Source of the DNA: CAWIHK01 sp963835935
GTDB lineage: Bacteria; Bacteroidota; Ignavibacteria; UBA10030; CAVZMI01
DNA: 64,000 bases
Direction: 5' to 3'
NCBI GenBank assembly: GCA_963835935.1
Contig: CAWIHK010000001.1
Location: 1,364,001 to 1,428,000, forward strand
Part shown: in pieces, positions 1-8,485 of the stretch
Numbering within the stretch: position 1 is the stretch's first letter
Layout: every line of letters begins with the position of its first letter
The notes under the pieces: generated by a model
Database searches by the model: none
What the model was told of the DNA's origin: nothing
What the model saw: the letters and a program-made list of their open reading frames with translations, nothing else
Made by a program: the position numbers and the translations under genes

Positions 1-165
1 ATCACGGAAGAGCCACGAGGTAAATCAGGATTTGGATATGATCCAGTGTTTCAACCAATCGGATTTACAAAAACATTTGCCGAGATGAATCCGGAAGAAA
101 AAAATTCTATCAGTCATCGAGGACTTGCTCTTCTAAAAATGAAAGGCATTTTGTTAAACATGTGA
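1..165 (+). CDS. rdgB: RdgB/HAM1 family XTP/dITP pyrophosphatase, C-terminal fragment
   Basis: This frame is open from base 1 and stops at 163-165, so only the last 54 residues are in the window. They contain GFGYDPVF, then KTFAEM, EEKN and SISHRG in order, which is the C-terminal signature of the Ham1/RdgB family. These enzymes hydrolyse non-canonical purine nucleoside triphosphates (ITP, XTP, dITP) to monophosphates and keep them out of DNA and RNA. The conserved SHR near the end belongs to the base-recognition region. The N-terminal SGN-K motif lies outside the window. The family call is firm; completeness cannot be judged. Confidence 0.9.
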   Translation: MTEEPRGKSGFGYDPVFQPIGFTKTFAEMNPEEKNSISHRGLALLKMKGILLNM

Positions 166-173
166 TGCAACGC

Positions 174-395
174 TCATAAAAGATTTTTAGCGGAACTATT
201 TGTCGTAAACATTACAGGCGCATTTCCGGATTCGGTTCGGCGATCAATATTTTTAAAATAGAGACAGCTTTTAGATAATTCAGCATAAAGGTCAAGCGAC
301 ATTACATTTCGTAAATCCTTCAATCCGATTTCCGCAGTTTTTAAGGTGGACAACCTTTTCATGAAAGAAAAATAGATGTAAAACGTTCCGGCCAC
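174..395 (-). CDS. possible small hypothetical protein
   Basis: A 73-codon frame (GTG start at 395, or ATG at 362 for a 62-residue version) almost fills the gap after the rdgB-like gene and is convergent with it, ending 8 bases from that stop. I do not recognise it. Neither start has a clear Shine-Dalgarno site, and no domain, signal peptide or membrane segment is obvious. It may be a chance reading frame. The rest of 166-509 shows nothing else that I can name. Confidence 0.2.
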   Translation of the reverse strand: MAGTFYIYFSFMKRLSTLKTAEIGLKDLRNVMSLDLYAELSKSCLYFKNIDRRTESGNAPVMFTTNSSAKNLL

Positions 396-509
396 AAGAT
401 GTGGGTTAGTATAGAACGGAAGATTTATTAATAAGAATTAACTTGCATGGCCGTAAGGGTTTTTTTAGATTTGGATTGAGAAGGGATTTCTCAGAAAGGG
501 GATGTAAAT

Positions 510-656
510 ATGAAGTTACTTAAATTGGTGGGGATAATTGTTGCGGTTGCAATTCCTGTTGCTTTGATCGTCAAAAGTATGCAGAAAGAAGAAAAGCAGA
601 CGGTGGGATACCCAACGCTTGATGAAATCTTCGAAAAAGAATTCAATGCGAGCTAA
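510..656 (+). CDS. 48-residue single-span membrane protein, function unknown
   Basis: The ATG at 510 sits 7 bases after AAAGGGG (496-502), a good ribosome binding site. The product begins MKLLKLVGIIVAVAIP, continues to a hydrophobic stretch ending at about residue 21, and then becomes charged (KSMQKEEKQ) and polar to the stop. This predicts one N-terminal membrane helix with a short soluble tail. It is not a lipoprotein because there is no lipobox cysteine. I do not recognise a family. The gene stands alone between the rdgB end and metH. Confidence 0.55.
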   Translation: MKLLKLVGIIVAVAIPVALIVKSMQKEEKQTVGYPTLDEIFEKEFNAS

Positions 657-1087
657 CGAAGAATCCGATTAGTTTTGTAAGATTGATTCTCGACTTATAG
701 AACGATTTCTTCCGCCAAAAGATTATTGATAACGCGAGTTCTGCCAGCATCGATGTTGGAAGGGAAAGTATTTTCTCGCATTCAAATTGCCAGAGAAAAT
801 ACTTTTGTTATAGTAACCAATCGAGATTGGTGTGAAACGTTTTTTTGATTCAGCGATAATCTATTTTCTCGTCTCCTGCTTCTTATTTTTATAATCGATC
901 AAACCCGAAATTCAAAAACGTACACTTCGTGCGTGTATGATTGTGCGACGATATTCAGCATCATAAGTTGCTTCGGCCTTCTTCATGACGGATAGGGAAT
1001 CATATTTCCTGATCTTTCGTTCTGTTTGATAACAGAAAACCTTTTTCATATATTAAAAAAACGAAGATATCATAAAACGGATAGGGG
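657..1087. other. metH upstream region
   Basis: This 431-base gap holds a 13-bp perfect inverted repeat (765-805, listed separately) and the metH ribosome binding site (AGGGG at 1082-1086). I looked for cobalamin and SAM riboswitch core motifs, which often precede metH, and did not find them. No convincing sigma-70 promoter was seen. Confidence 0.5.
765..805. terminator. 13-bp inverted repeat, terminator-like hairpin
   Basis: AAAGTATTTTCTC (765-777) is the exact reverse complement of GAGAAAATACTTT (793-805), with a 15-base spacer. The stem is A+T rich and the following TGTTATAG is not a strong U tract, so termination after the 510-656 gene is only a possibility. The perfect symmetry could equally be a regulatory RNA hairpin in the metH leader. 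Confidence 0.45.
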
Positions 1088-4000
1088 ATGGTAAAAACAT
1101 TTCTCGAATATTTTCAAAATCATGTCATTGTTTTTGATGGAGCCACTGGAACAAACATCCAGACGCAAAATCTTTCTTCGAGCGATTTTGGCGGAGAAAA
1201 CTTAAATGGCTGCAATGAGTATCTCGTTTTTTCAAAGCCGTCGGCTGTGGAAAAATTGCATTCTGATTTTCTTGAAACGGGATGCGATGTTATCGAGACA
1301 GATACATTCGGTGGATCGAGCATCGTACTCGCCGAATACGATCTTAAAGATCAGGCTTTCGAACTAAATCGCAAAGCAGCTCAAATCGCTAAGAATGTTG
1401 CGGCGAAATACTCGACAGAATCTCATCCACGATTCGTTGCAGGCTCCATCGGACCTACAACGAAGTTGCCGTCATTGGGCCACATCTCATTTGACAATAT
1501 GAAACAATCGTACGCGGAGCAAGTTCGAGGATTGCTGGAAGGCGGTGTCGACCTTCTGAGTATCGAGACATGCCAGGATTTGCTTCAGACAAAGGCGGCA
1601 TTAGTTGCAACCTTTGAGGAATTCAATGCCCGGCAAAAATCAGTTCCTGTCATTGCTTCTGTAACAATTGAATCTATCGGCACGATGCTGCTCGGGACGG
1701 AGATCAGTGCTGCGCTAACAACACTCGCTTCATTTCCAATAAATATAATTGGTATGAATTGCGCCACCGGGCCAAAAGAAATGTCGGAAAATGTTCGTTA
1801 TCTCTGCGGCGCCAGTCCATTACCTGTATTCGTAATGCCAAATGCCGGCATGCCTGAAAATATCGGTGGAATTGCACACTATCATCTGACTCCTGAAGAG
1901 TTGGCTTCGTATCTGAGTCACTTTGTTCGCGATTTGGGAGTGCAGGTTGTCGGTGGTTGTTGCGGTACGACTCCGGAACATATCAAGGCACTCGTTGAAG
2001 CAATCCGTCCTTTGTCGATTGTGAAACGCACATTTGATTTTACGCCGTCAGTTGCCAGTCTTTATTCTCCCGCTCCAACACATATAGATCCGCCGCCGGT
2101 GATTGTCGGTGAGAGAACGAATGCGAATGGCAGCAAAAAATTCCGTGATTTGTTACAAGCGGAAGATTACGACGCGATGGTTTCAATGGCTAAAGACCAA
2201 ATCCATGAAGGAGCGCATATACTCGATGTGTGTGCGGCTTATGTCGGACGCGACGAAGCTCATGACATGAGTGAAATAATCTCACGCTTCAACACGCAAG
2301 TGCCGGCGCCTTTGATGATCGATTCGACCGAATGGCAGATCATAGAGGCATCGTTAAAAAAGATTGCCGGGAAACCAATCATAAATTCGATAAATTTGGA
2401 AGATGGTGAAGAACGAATATCGAAAATCGTTCCGCTATGTAAAAAATATGGCGCGGCCGTTGTTGCTTTGACCATCGATGAAACAGGTATGGCGAAGACC
2501 GCAGAAAGCAAATTAAATATTGCCCGACGGATTCATGGAATCGTCACCAAAAAATATAATCTACCGGAACACGATTTAATATTCGATACGCTGACGTTCA
2601 CACTCGGATCGGGGGATGAGGAATTTCGCCGTGCCGGAATTGAAACGTTAAATGCGATTCGTTTGATTAAAAAAGAATTTCCGCAAGTTCGAACGCTTCT
2701 CGGTGTCAGCAATGTTTCGTTTGGATTATCGCCTGCACTTCGCACCGTATTGAATAGTGTTTTTCTTCATTATGCAATTGAATACGGCCTTGACATTGCC
2801 ATCGTGAATGCCCAGAAAATAATTCCGCTTTACAGGATTCCGGAAGAAGAACGTGAACTGTGCAGGAAATTGATTTTCGATGAACGAACTTTCGACTTCG
2901 ATCCGCTGGGAGCGCTCATCGCATTCTATTCCTCAAAGTCTGATGCCAAGCAAGAGGAAACACAAACGACTTCGATGACTATCGAAGAAAAATTAAAACG
3001 AAGAATAATTGACGGAAATAAAGTCGGCCTTCAGGATGATCTTGAAGAAGCACGAAAGAGTTACTCGCCTCTCGAGATTGTCAACACAATTTTATTGGAT
3101 GGGATGAAAGTTGTCGGTGATCTTTTCGGTAAAGGACAAATGCAGCTTCCATTCGTTCTCCACTCTGCCGAGGTGATGAAATCTGCTGTGGCATATCTCG
3201 AACGGTACATGGAAAAAACGGATGCCTCAAACAAGGGAACCATAATTCTCGCTACGGTGAAAGGTGATGTGCATGACATTGGGAAAAATTTGGTCGATAT
3301 TATTCTTACGAATAATGGATATCAGGTTGTCAATCTCGGTATTAAACAGCCGATAGAAAATATTTTACGCGCTGCGAAAGAAAAAAATGCAAATGCGATC
3401 GGAATGAGCGGATTGCTGGTTAAGTCGACGCTCATCATGAAGGAAAACCTGGAAGTAATGAATGAACAGGATGTCGCATTGCCGGTTGTTCTCGGAGGTG
3501 CTGCTCTGACACGAAGATATGTAGAAAGCGATTTGCGTTCAAAATATTATGGATACGTTGAATATGCAAACGACGCTTTCGATGGGCTTCGATTCATGGA
3601 GAGGTTGATGAAAGGAGAGGTTGAAAAGAGTGCGCCGATATTCAACGAGCGGATAGACAATTCAATGATTTCCGGAGCTTCGGAAGGAACGGTTGGAACA
3701 CAATTATTTATCAGACGAAGTCCACACATTCGGGAATCAGAAAAAATACCAATCCCTCCGTTTTATGGAACACGAATCGTTGGAGACATCGGCCTGGATG
3801 AAGTCTATCCATACATAAATCAGAATGCTCTCATAAAAGGGCAGTGGCAATATCGCCGTGGCAATATTCCTGAAGATGATTACAAAAAAATCATCAATGA
3901 GCATGCGATTCAATTGTTGGAGGCATGGAAGGAACGCGCAAAAGAAGAAAGCCTGCTTCAACCGATGGTCATTTATGGATACTATCCATGCAATAGCGAT

Positions 4001-4540
4001 GGTAATGACCTAATCATTTTTGATGAAAAAGGATTGAAGGAGATCACCCGTTTCACATTTCCACGCCAGCATGACGATCGCTTTTTATGCATTTCGGATT
4101 TCTTTCTCCCGATCGAAAAAGATAGGCGAGATGTTATCGCACTCCAGATTGTTACCATGGGAAAGAAAGCTTCAGAGTTTTCAAGAGAATTGTTCGAAAC
4201 GAATAAATATTCGGATTATCTCTATTTTCATGGACTAAGTGTTGAGAGCGCTGAAGCGTTGGCAGAATATTGGCATAAAGTAATCCGGAAAGAGCTTGGT
4301 ATAGCAGACGGTGATGCGAAGGATATTCAAAAATTATTTTCACAAGGGTATCAGGGTTCGCGTTATAGTTTTGGATATCCAGCATGTCCAAAACTCGAGG
4401 ATCAGGTAAAGTTGTTTGACATTCTTAGTCCGGCAAGGATTGGAGTCGAACTGACGGAAGAATATCACCTCGTGCCGGAGCAGTCTACGAGCGCAATCAT
4501 CGTACACCATCCTCAGGCTAAGTACTTCAATATCAAGTAA
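1088..4540 (+). CDS. metH: cobalamin-dependent methionine synthase
   Basis: The 1150-residue product transfers the methyl group of 5-methyltetrahydrofolate to homocysteine through cobalamin. All four modules are visible. The homocysteine-binding barrel (about 1-310) has zinc ligands at Cys225 and Cys291/Cys292 (GGCCGTT). The folate-binding barrel starts near 338 (VGERTNANGSKKF). The cap and B12 domain span about 625-850, with DVHDIGKN at 727-734 and His729 as the lower axial cobalt ligand. The reactivation domain (about 880-1150) has RYSFGYPACP near the end. The length is slightly below that of the E. coli enzyme, and no domain is missing. The ATG follows AGGGG directly, which fixes the start. 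It is cytosolic and appears monocistronic. Confidence 0.97.
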   Translation: MVKTFLEYFQNHVIVFDGATGTNIQTQNLSSSDFGGENLNGCNEYLVFSKPSAVEKLHSDFLETGCDVIETDTFGGSSIVLAEYDLKDQAFELNRKAAQIAKNVAAKYSTESHPRFVAGSIGPTTKLPSLGHISFDNMKQSYAEQVRGLLEGGVDLLSIETCQDLLQTKAALVATFEEFNARQKSVPVIASVTIESIGTMLLGTEISAALTTLASFPINIIGMNCATGPKEMSENVRYLCGASPLPVFVMPNAGMPENIGGIAHYHLTPEELASYLSHFVRDLGVQVVGGCCGTTPEHIKALVEAIRPLSIVKRTFDFTPSVASLYSPAPTHIDPPPVIVGERTNANGSKKFRDLLQAEDYDAMVSMAKDQIHEGAHILDVCAAYVGRDEAHDMSEIISRFNTQVPAPLMIDSTEWQIIEASLKKIAGKPIINSINLEDGEERISKIVPLCKKYGAAVVALTIDETGMAKTAESKLNIARRIHGIVTKKYNLPEHDLIFDTLTFTLGSGDEEFRRAGIETLNAIRLIKKEFPQVRTLLGVSNVSFGLSPALRTVLNSVFLHYAIEYGLDIAIVNAQKIIPLYRIPEEERELCRKLIFDERTFDFDPLGALIAFYSSKSDAKQEETQTTSMTIEEKLKRRIIDGNKVGLQDDLEEARKSYSPLEIVNTILLDGMKVVGDLFGKGQMQLPFVLHSAEVMKSAVAYLERYMEKTDASNKGTIILATVKGDVHDIGKNLVDIILTNNGYQVVNLGIKQPIENILRAAKEKNANAIGMSGLLVKSTLIMKENLEVMNEQDVALPVVLGGAALTRRYVESDLRSKYYGYVEYANDAFDGLRFMERLMKGEVEKSAPIFNERIDNSMISGASEGTVGTQLFIRRSPHIRESEKIPIPPFYGTRIVGDIGLDEVYPYINQNALIKGQWQYRRGNIPEDDYKKIINEHAIQLLEAWKERAKEESLLQPMVIYGYYPCNSDGNDLIIFDEKGLKEITRFTFPRQHDDRFLCISDFFLPIEKDRRDVIALQIVTMGKKASEFSRELFETNKYSDYLYFHGLSVESAEALAEYWHKVIRKELGIADGDAKDIQKLFSQGYQGSRYSFGYPACPKLEDQVKLFDILSPARIGVELTEEYHLVPEQSTSAIIVHHPQAKYFNIK

Positions 4541-4586
4541 TTAGCGACATGCCCTACACTGCGCTTAAAAAAGGATGAGAATTTTC

Positions 4587-4615
4587 TTGAAATTCGACAG
4601 AGTTTTTAGTATTAT
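4587..4615 (+). promoter_or_regulatory. sigma-70-type promoter before ferredoxin gene
   Basis: TTGAAA (4587-4592) and TATTAT (4610-4615) are separated by 17 bases, 105 bases before the ferredoxin start. The match is good for a -35/-10 pair, but the local A+T richness makes chance matches possible. Confidence 0.45.
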
Positions 4616-4720
4616 TATTAATCTTTAAAAAGACCAAACATCGAATTACAAGATCAAGTCAATAAAGAATGACTTTTGGAAATTAGATGGATCACATTTT
4701 TATTTTAGGAGGAAATATTT

Positions 4721-5059
4721 ATGGCAACGATGATCACCGAAGAGTGTATTAATTGTGGTGCTTGTGAGCCTGAATGCCCGAATACAGCTATTTATGGCGG
4801 AGGTGTTCAGTATGAATTGAACGGAAAGATGTATGACGCACTCTCGACTGATTTTTATTATATTGTCCCGGAAAAATGTACAGAGTGTGTAGGACATTTT
4901 GATACTGAACAATGTGCCGCAGTTTGTCCGGTTGATTGCTGTGTGCCTAATCCAAATTGTGTCGAAGCTGAGGAATTGCTTTTAGAGCGTGCGAAGAAAA
5001 TCCATCCGGAAAAAGCATTCGGTGAGTTGAATGCATCAAATTCACGTTTTAGAAAGTAA
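4721..5059 (+). CDS. 2[4Fe-4S] ferredoxin, YfhL/Allochromatium type
   Basis: A 112-residue low-potential electron carrier. The first cluster motif is Cys9-x2-Cys12-x2-Cys15-x3-Cys19-Pro. The second is Cys53-x2-Cys56-x8-Cys65-x3-Cys69-Pro, with the longer loop between the second and third cysteines and an extra Cys73/Cys74 pair. That layout is typical of the Alvin/YfhL ferredoxin group. An AGGAGG site (4709-4714) precedes the ATG by 6 bases. The gene has its own likely promoter and terminator, so it is probably transcribed alone. Partners may include the oxidoreductase encoded at 27.0-29.7 kb, which is inference only. Confidence 0.92.
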   Translation: MATMITEECINCGACEPECPNTAIYGGGVQYELNGKMYDALSTDFYYIVPEKCTECVGHFDTEQCAAVCPVDCCVPNPNCVEAEELLLERAKKIHPEKAFGELNASNSRFRK

Positions 5060-5078
5060 ATCACGGGTATAGAATAAC

Positions 5079-5113
5079 AAAAGGTCGGTTGGTTACAGCC
5101 GGCCTTTTTTTTT
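5079..5113 (+). terminator. intrinsic terminator after ferredoxin gene
   Basis: AAGGTCGG (5081-5088) pairs with CCGGCCTT (5099-5106, one G-T pair) around a 10-base loop and runs straight into a tract of nine or more T residues. This is a textbook rho-independent terminator 20 bases after the ferredoxin stop. Confidence 0.88.
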
Positions 5114-5159
5114 GTAAGCGAGGAACATTGAAGGAAAAGTTACTGTTTATGAAGTTAAA

Positions 5160-6092
5160 ATGACGGACGAAATAAAAAAATATGCACGCGAGATAGGCAT
5201 AACATTTATCGGAGTAGCTGCTGCAAAAAAATTGGATGAAGAAGCAAACTACCTCGACGAATGGTTGAATCGTGGTTATCACGCGACAATGGAGTGGATG
5301 AAAAAAAGGAATTATGAACGTAAAGATCCAAAATTAATTCTTCCATCAGTACAATCAATTATTTGTTGTGGAATAAACTATTACACAACCGATAAACATA
5401 AAGATGCTGAAGATACGGGTAAAATATCGCGGTATGCATGGGGAGAAGATTATCATCTAGTTCTAGGAAAACTATTAAAAAACTTAACAACTTATCTTCA
5501 TTCTATCGATGAGAAAAGTGAAAATAAATGGTATATCGACACCGGGCCGATTATGGAAAAATCGTGGGCTGTTCGTTCCGGCATCGGTTGGTTGGGAAAA
5601 CATTCGAACGTCATCACAAAGATAAATGGTTCATGGATATTTCTTGGGATCATTCTCACTTCGCTAAAACTTGAATACGATAAACCTTTGCAAGATTATT
5701 GTGGTTCATGCAGCCGTTGTATCGATGCATGTCCGACACAGGCAATTGTTGAATCGCATATCGTTGATTCGAGAAAATGTTTATCGTATCTTACAATCGA
5801 ACATTGTGGAGAGGTGTCTGCAAGTCTTCAACAAAAGTATAAAAATTGGATTTATGGATGTGATGTTTGCCAGGATGTGTGTCCCTGGAATCAAAAATTC
5901 AGTAAGAAGACTGAGTTTGAGGAATTTTCTCCACGTTCTGGATTTGCCGTTCCGGAGTTGGATGAGTGGCGAAATATGACTGAAAAAGAATTTAATCAGA
6001 AATTCAAGAATAGCGCTATAAAGCGAACAAAATTAGATGGACTCCGCCGTAATATCAAAATCGTGCAGGAGAACAGTCAAAACAATGATTGA
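5160..6092 (+). CDS. queG: epoxyqueuosine reductase
   Basis: A 310-residue enzyme that reduces epoxyqueuosine to queuosine in tRNA, the last step of Q biosynthesis, using cobalamin and two [4Fe-4S] clusters. The cluster motifs are visible as CGSCSRCIDACPTQA (about residues 181-195) and CDVCQDVCPWN (about 238-248). The N-terminal half carries the DUF1730-type cobalamin domain. The ATG at 5160 is the first start in frame, because the upstream ATG at 5149 runs into a stop after four codons. The ribosome binding site is weak. It lies between ferredoxin and thioredoxin reductase genes, both plausible redox partners. Confidence 0.93.
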   Translation: MTDEIKKYAREIGITFIGVAAAKKLDEEANYLDEWLNRGYHATMEWMKKRNYERKDPKLILPSVQSIICCGINYYTTDKHKDAEDTGKISRYAWGEDYHLVLGKLLKNLTTYLHSIDEKSENKWYIDTGPIMEKSWAVRSGIGWLGKHSNVITKINGSWIFLGIILTSLKLEYDKPLQDYCGSCSRCIDACPTQAIVESHIVDSRKCLSYLTIEHCGEVSASLQQKYKNWIYGCDVCQDVCPWNQKFSKKTEFEEFSPRSGFAVPELDEWRNMTEKEFNQKFKNSAIKRTKLDGLRRNIKIVQENSQNND

Positions 6093-6160
6093 ATGATTCC
6101 GAAAAATATGAAATCCAATCGAGAAAAACATTGTACAACGCAAACTGACGAAGGAAGTGT

Positions 6161-7114
6161 ATGGTTAAGACAAATCATTCGAAAGTTATTATCATAGGAT
6201 CAGGTCCCGCAGGCTTGACTGCGGCAATTTATACAGCAAGGGCAAACTTAACATCGATTGTTTTCGAAGGCCTTCAGCCTGGCGGACAACTAACAATAAC
6301 AACCGAAGTAGAAAATTATCCTGGTTTTCCTGATGGGGTACTCGGTCCGGATATGATGGAATTATTTCGAAAGCAAGCACAGCGTTTCGGTGCGGAAACA
6401 TATTTCCAGGATGTAAATGAAGTCGATTTTTCTACACGACCATTCAAAGTTATCTCAAATGATAAAGAATATTTTAGCGAGACTGTTATAATTGCCACCG
6501 GCGCTTCTGCAAAATTGTTGAACATACCATCCGAGAAAGAATATATGGGACATGGTGTCTCTGCGTGTGCGACCTGCGATGGTTTTTTTTATAAAAATCA
6601 GGAGGTGGTCGTCGTAGGCGGTGGAGATACTGCAATGGAAGAAGCAAATTACTTGACACGGTTCGCTGCAAAAGTTACTATCGTTCATCGACGAGATGCT
6701 TTACGTGCTTCAAAGATTATGCAGGATCGAGTGCTGAAAAATCCAAAGATATTTTTTATTTGGGATTCAGTTGTCGAGGAAATTCTCGGCACAAATGAAA
6801 ATGGGAAAAAAAGCCTCACAGGTGTCCGGCTCCACAATTTGAAAATGGATTCGCGATCTGAATTTAAATGTGACGGCGTGTTCATAGCCATTGGTCATCA
6901 ACCGAACACTGAAATTTTTAAAAAATATATCGAGACAGATAGCAACGGTTACATTATATTGCGAGGACGTAACACACTAACAAACGTTGCTGGAATTTTT
7001 GCGGCGGGAGATGTGGCAGATAATTATTATCGACAGGCGATAACTGCGGCGGGTAGCGGATGTCAAGCGGCGATCGACGCAGAACGATATATAGATTCAA
7101 TTGAAAAGAAATAA
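6161..7114 (+). CDS. trxB: thioredoxin reductase (NADPH)
   Basis: This 317-residue flavoprotein passes electrons from NADPH through FAD to thioredoxin. The FAD-binding motif GSGPAGLTAAIYTA is near residue 13. The redox-active CATC lies near residue 137, the NADPH motif GGGDTAMEEA near 156, and the second FAD motif GIFAAGDVAD near 283. Length and domain order match the low-molecular-weight bacterial TrxB. The gene starts 68 bases after queG on the same strand. Confidence 0.95.
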   Translation: MVKTNHSKVIIIGSGPAGLTAAIYTARANLTSIVFEGLQPGGQLTITTEVENYPGFPDGVLGPDMMELFRKQAQRFGAETYFQDVNEVDFSTRPFKVISNDKEYFSETVIIATGASAKLLNIPSEKEYMGHGVSACATCDGFFYKNQEVVVVGGGDTAMEEANYLTRFAAKVTIVHRRDALRASKIMQDRVLKNPKIFFIWDSVVEEILGTNENGKKSLTGVRLHNLKMDSRSEFKCDGVFIAIGHQPNTEIFKKYIETDSNGYIILRGRNTLTNVAGIFAAGDVADNYYRQAITAAGSGCQAAIDAERYIDSIEKK

Positions 7115-7239
7115 TAAAAATGTCCTTTAGATTGAGAAATAATGGCAGTTCAACAATGCAAAGATGACATAATTATAACGTTTCTGGCAGTATGTTGGCT
7201 GATATGCTGACACATTGACTGTACAACATTAAATCAGAC

Positions 7240-7270
7240 GCCTAAAATTTAACGATTTTAGGCATTTTGC
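7240..7270 (+). terminator. terminator-like hairpin after trxB
   Basis: GCCTAAAAT (7240-7248) and ATTTTAGGC (7255-7263) form a perfect 9-bp stem with a 6-base loop, followed by ATTTTGCATTTT. The U tract is interrupted, so strength is uncertain. It separates trxB from the small heat-shock genes. Confidence 0.6.
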
Positions 7271-7273
7271 ATT

Positions 7274-7290
7274 TTGGCACGCAGATTGAA
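7274..7290 (+). promoter_or_regulatory. sigma-54-like -24/-12 element before hsp20 genes
   Basis: TTGGCACG-N4-TTGAA matches the sigma-54 consensus TTGGCACG-N4-TTGCW except that the -12 GC reads GA. It lies 50 bases before the first hsp20 start, directly after the trxB hairpin. The changed -12 dinucleotide is a real weakness, so this is a candidate only. Confidence 0.3.
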
Positions 7291-7339
7291 AATATATTAT
7301 TCGAAAACGAAAAAAGTATTTTGAAAAGGAGATCAAATC

Positions 7340-7765
7340 ATGTTGTACAACAATAACACAATTCTTTCTGAAGTTTTTTCAGATAGGATAATCGACAATT
7401 TATTTTCACCGTTATTTCACGGAACATCAGATAATAAAAAAAGCGGCTATGTTCCATTTGCTGACATATCTGAAGATGCAGATGTCTTTAAAGTTATGAT
7501 CGACTTACCTGGCGTAATAAAGGACGATATAAAAATTCAACTTCAGAATAATGTTCTCACGATATCAGGAAAAAGAGAGTTTAAAAATGATGATGCCGCA
7601 AAGTTATTGCATTCAGAAACTTCAGCAGGCGAATTTTCCAGATCGTTCCGATTCACTCAACCTGTTGATGGTGAGAAAGTAGTTACGCAATTATCAAATG
7701 GTGTCCTGACAGTTATGTTGCCGAAGCACGAGAGTGCAAAACTGAGGGAAATAACCATTCAATAA
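7340..7765 (+). CDS. small heat-shock protein, Hsp20/alpha-crystallin family
   Basis: A 141-residue chaperone. The alpha-crystallin domain runs from about residue 34 to the C terminus, with DLPGVIKDDIKIQ and NNVLTISGKREF followed by the dimer-loop region and FSRSFR. A C-terminal ITI tripeptide in REITIQ can serve as the oligomer-locking IxI motif. The family is ATP-independent and holds unfolding proteins for refolding. AAAAGGAG (7324-7331) precedes the ATG. It is the first of two adjacent hsp20 genes and is followed closely by lon, forming a protein quality-control cluster. Confidence 0.92.
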   Translation: MLYNNNTILSEVFSDRIIDNLFSPLFHGTSDNKKSGYVPFADISEDADVFKVMIDLPGVIKDDIKIQLQNNVLTISGKREFKNDDAAKLLHSETSAGEFSRSFRFTQPVDGEKVVTQLSNGVLTVMLPKHESAKLREITIQ

Positions 7766-7808
7766 ACAACAAAACACAAGATATTTTTTATAAAGGAGGT
7801 ATGAGAAT

Positions 7809-8297
7809 ATGACACTCATTCGTTGGAAACCGACACGCGATCTTACTCGCTGGTCGCCTTTCGCAGATCTTGATAATGATCTAGTTTCGATGCAAAATGA
7901 AATCAATCGTACATTCGACCGGTTTTTCGGCCAAAATAAAACAGAAGAAGGTGAAGTAGAAATACAATCTTGGATGCCGACGGTTGACATTATCGAAAAA
8001 GAAGATCGATACCATTTAAAAATTGATCTGCCAGGTGTATCGAGAGACGATGTCAAGATTACATTGAAAGAAAACGTTCTGACCATTTCCGGTGAGAAGA
8101 AGAATGATCGTGTTGAGAAGAATTCAAACTATTATCGGTCGGAAAGAGCGTACGGAAGGTTCGAGAGATCGTTCACTCTTCCTTCGTCTGTTCAAGGGGA
8201 CAAAATAGAGGCAAGTTATAAAGACGGTGTCCTTGCAGTTGATATTCCAAAAGCTGAAGAAGCGAAAGTGAAAGAAATTCAAGTAAAAGTTTCGTAA
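7809..8297 (+). CDS. small heat-shock protein, Hsp20/alpha-crystallin family
   Basis: A 162-residue paralogue of the preceding gene, 43 bases downstream. It opens with MTLIRWKPTRDLTRWSPF, the usual class-A bacterial Hsp20 N terminus. The crystallin domain (about 50-150) contains IDLPGVSRDDVKITLKENVL and ends near KEIQVKVS. It is longer and more conserved than its neighbour. AAAGGAGGT (7793-7801) sits 7 bases before the ATG, a very strong ribosome binding site. Two diverged copies in one operon may form mixed oligomers; that is inference. Confidence 0.94.
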   Translation: MTLIRWKPTRDLTRWSPFADLDNDLVSMQNEINRTFDRFFGQNKTEEGEVEIQSWMPTVDIIEKEDRYHLKIDLPGVSRDDVKITLKENVLTISGEKKNDRVEKNSNYYRSERAYGRFERSFTLPSSVQGDKIEASYKDGVLAVDIPKAEEAKVKEIQVKVS

Positions 8298-8317
8298 CTT
8301 CTGTTAGAAACAAATAA

Positions 8318-8365
8318 AGATGCGGCGGAGATCAAATTACGATTTCCGCCATCTCTTTATGTCTC
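8318..8365 (+). terminator. imperfect hairpin after hsp20 pair
   Basis: A GGCGG-containing arm near 8322-8332 pairs imperfectly with CCGCC near 8347-8351, and flanking AAAGA/TCTTT bases extend the stem. There is no clean T tract. It may attenuate transcription between hsp20 and lon rather than end it. Confidence 0.35.
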
Positions 8366-8485
8366 TGTGAATTTCTTTTTTGTAACAGGCCAAAGAAACC
8401 ACGGAGCTAAAACAACAAGGACAAATATTCTGTTCATGCATTTAATTTTTGAACATGATGAATTATCAGAGAATGGAAGGCGACC

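Noticed and set aside
657..1087. Cobalamin or SAM riboswitch before metH
   Set aside because: I searched the leader for the conserved core words of both classes and found none; only a 13-bp hairpin and the ribosome binding site are present.
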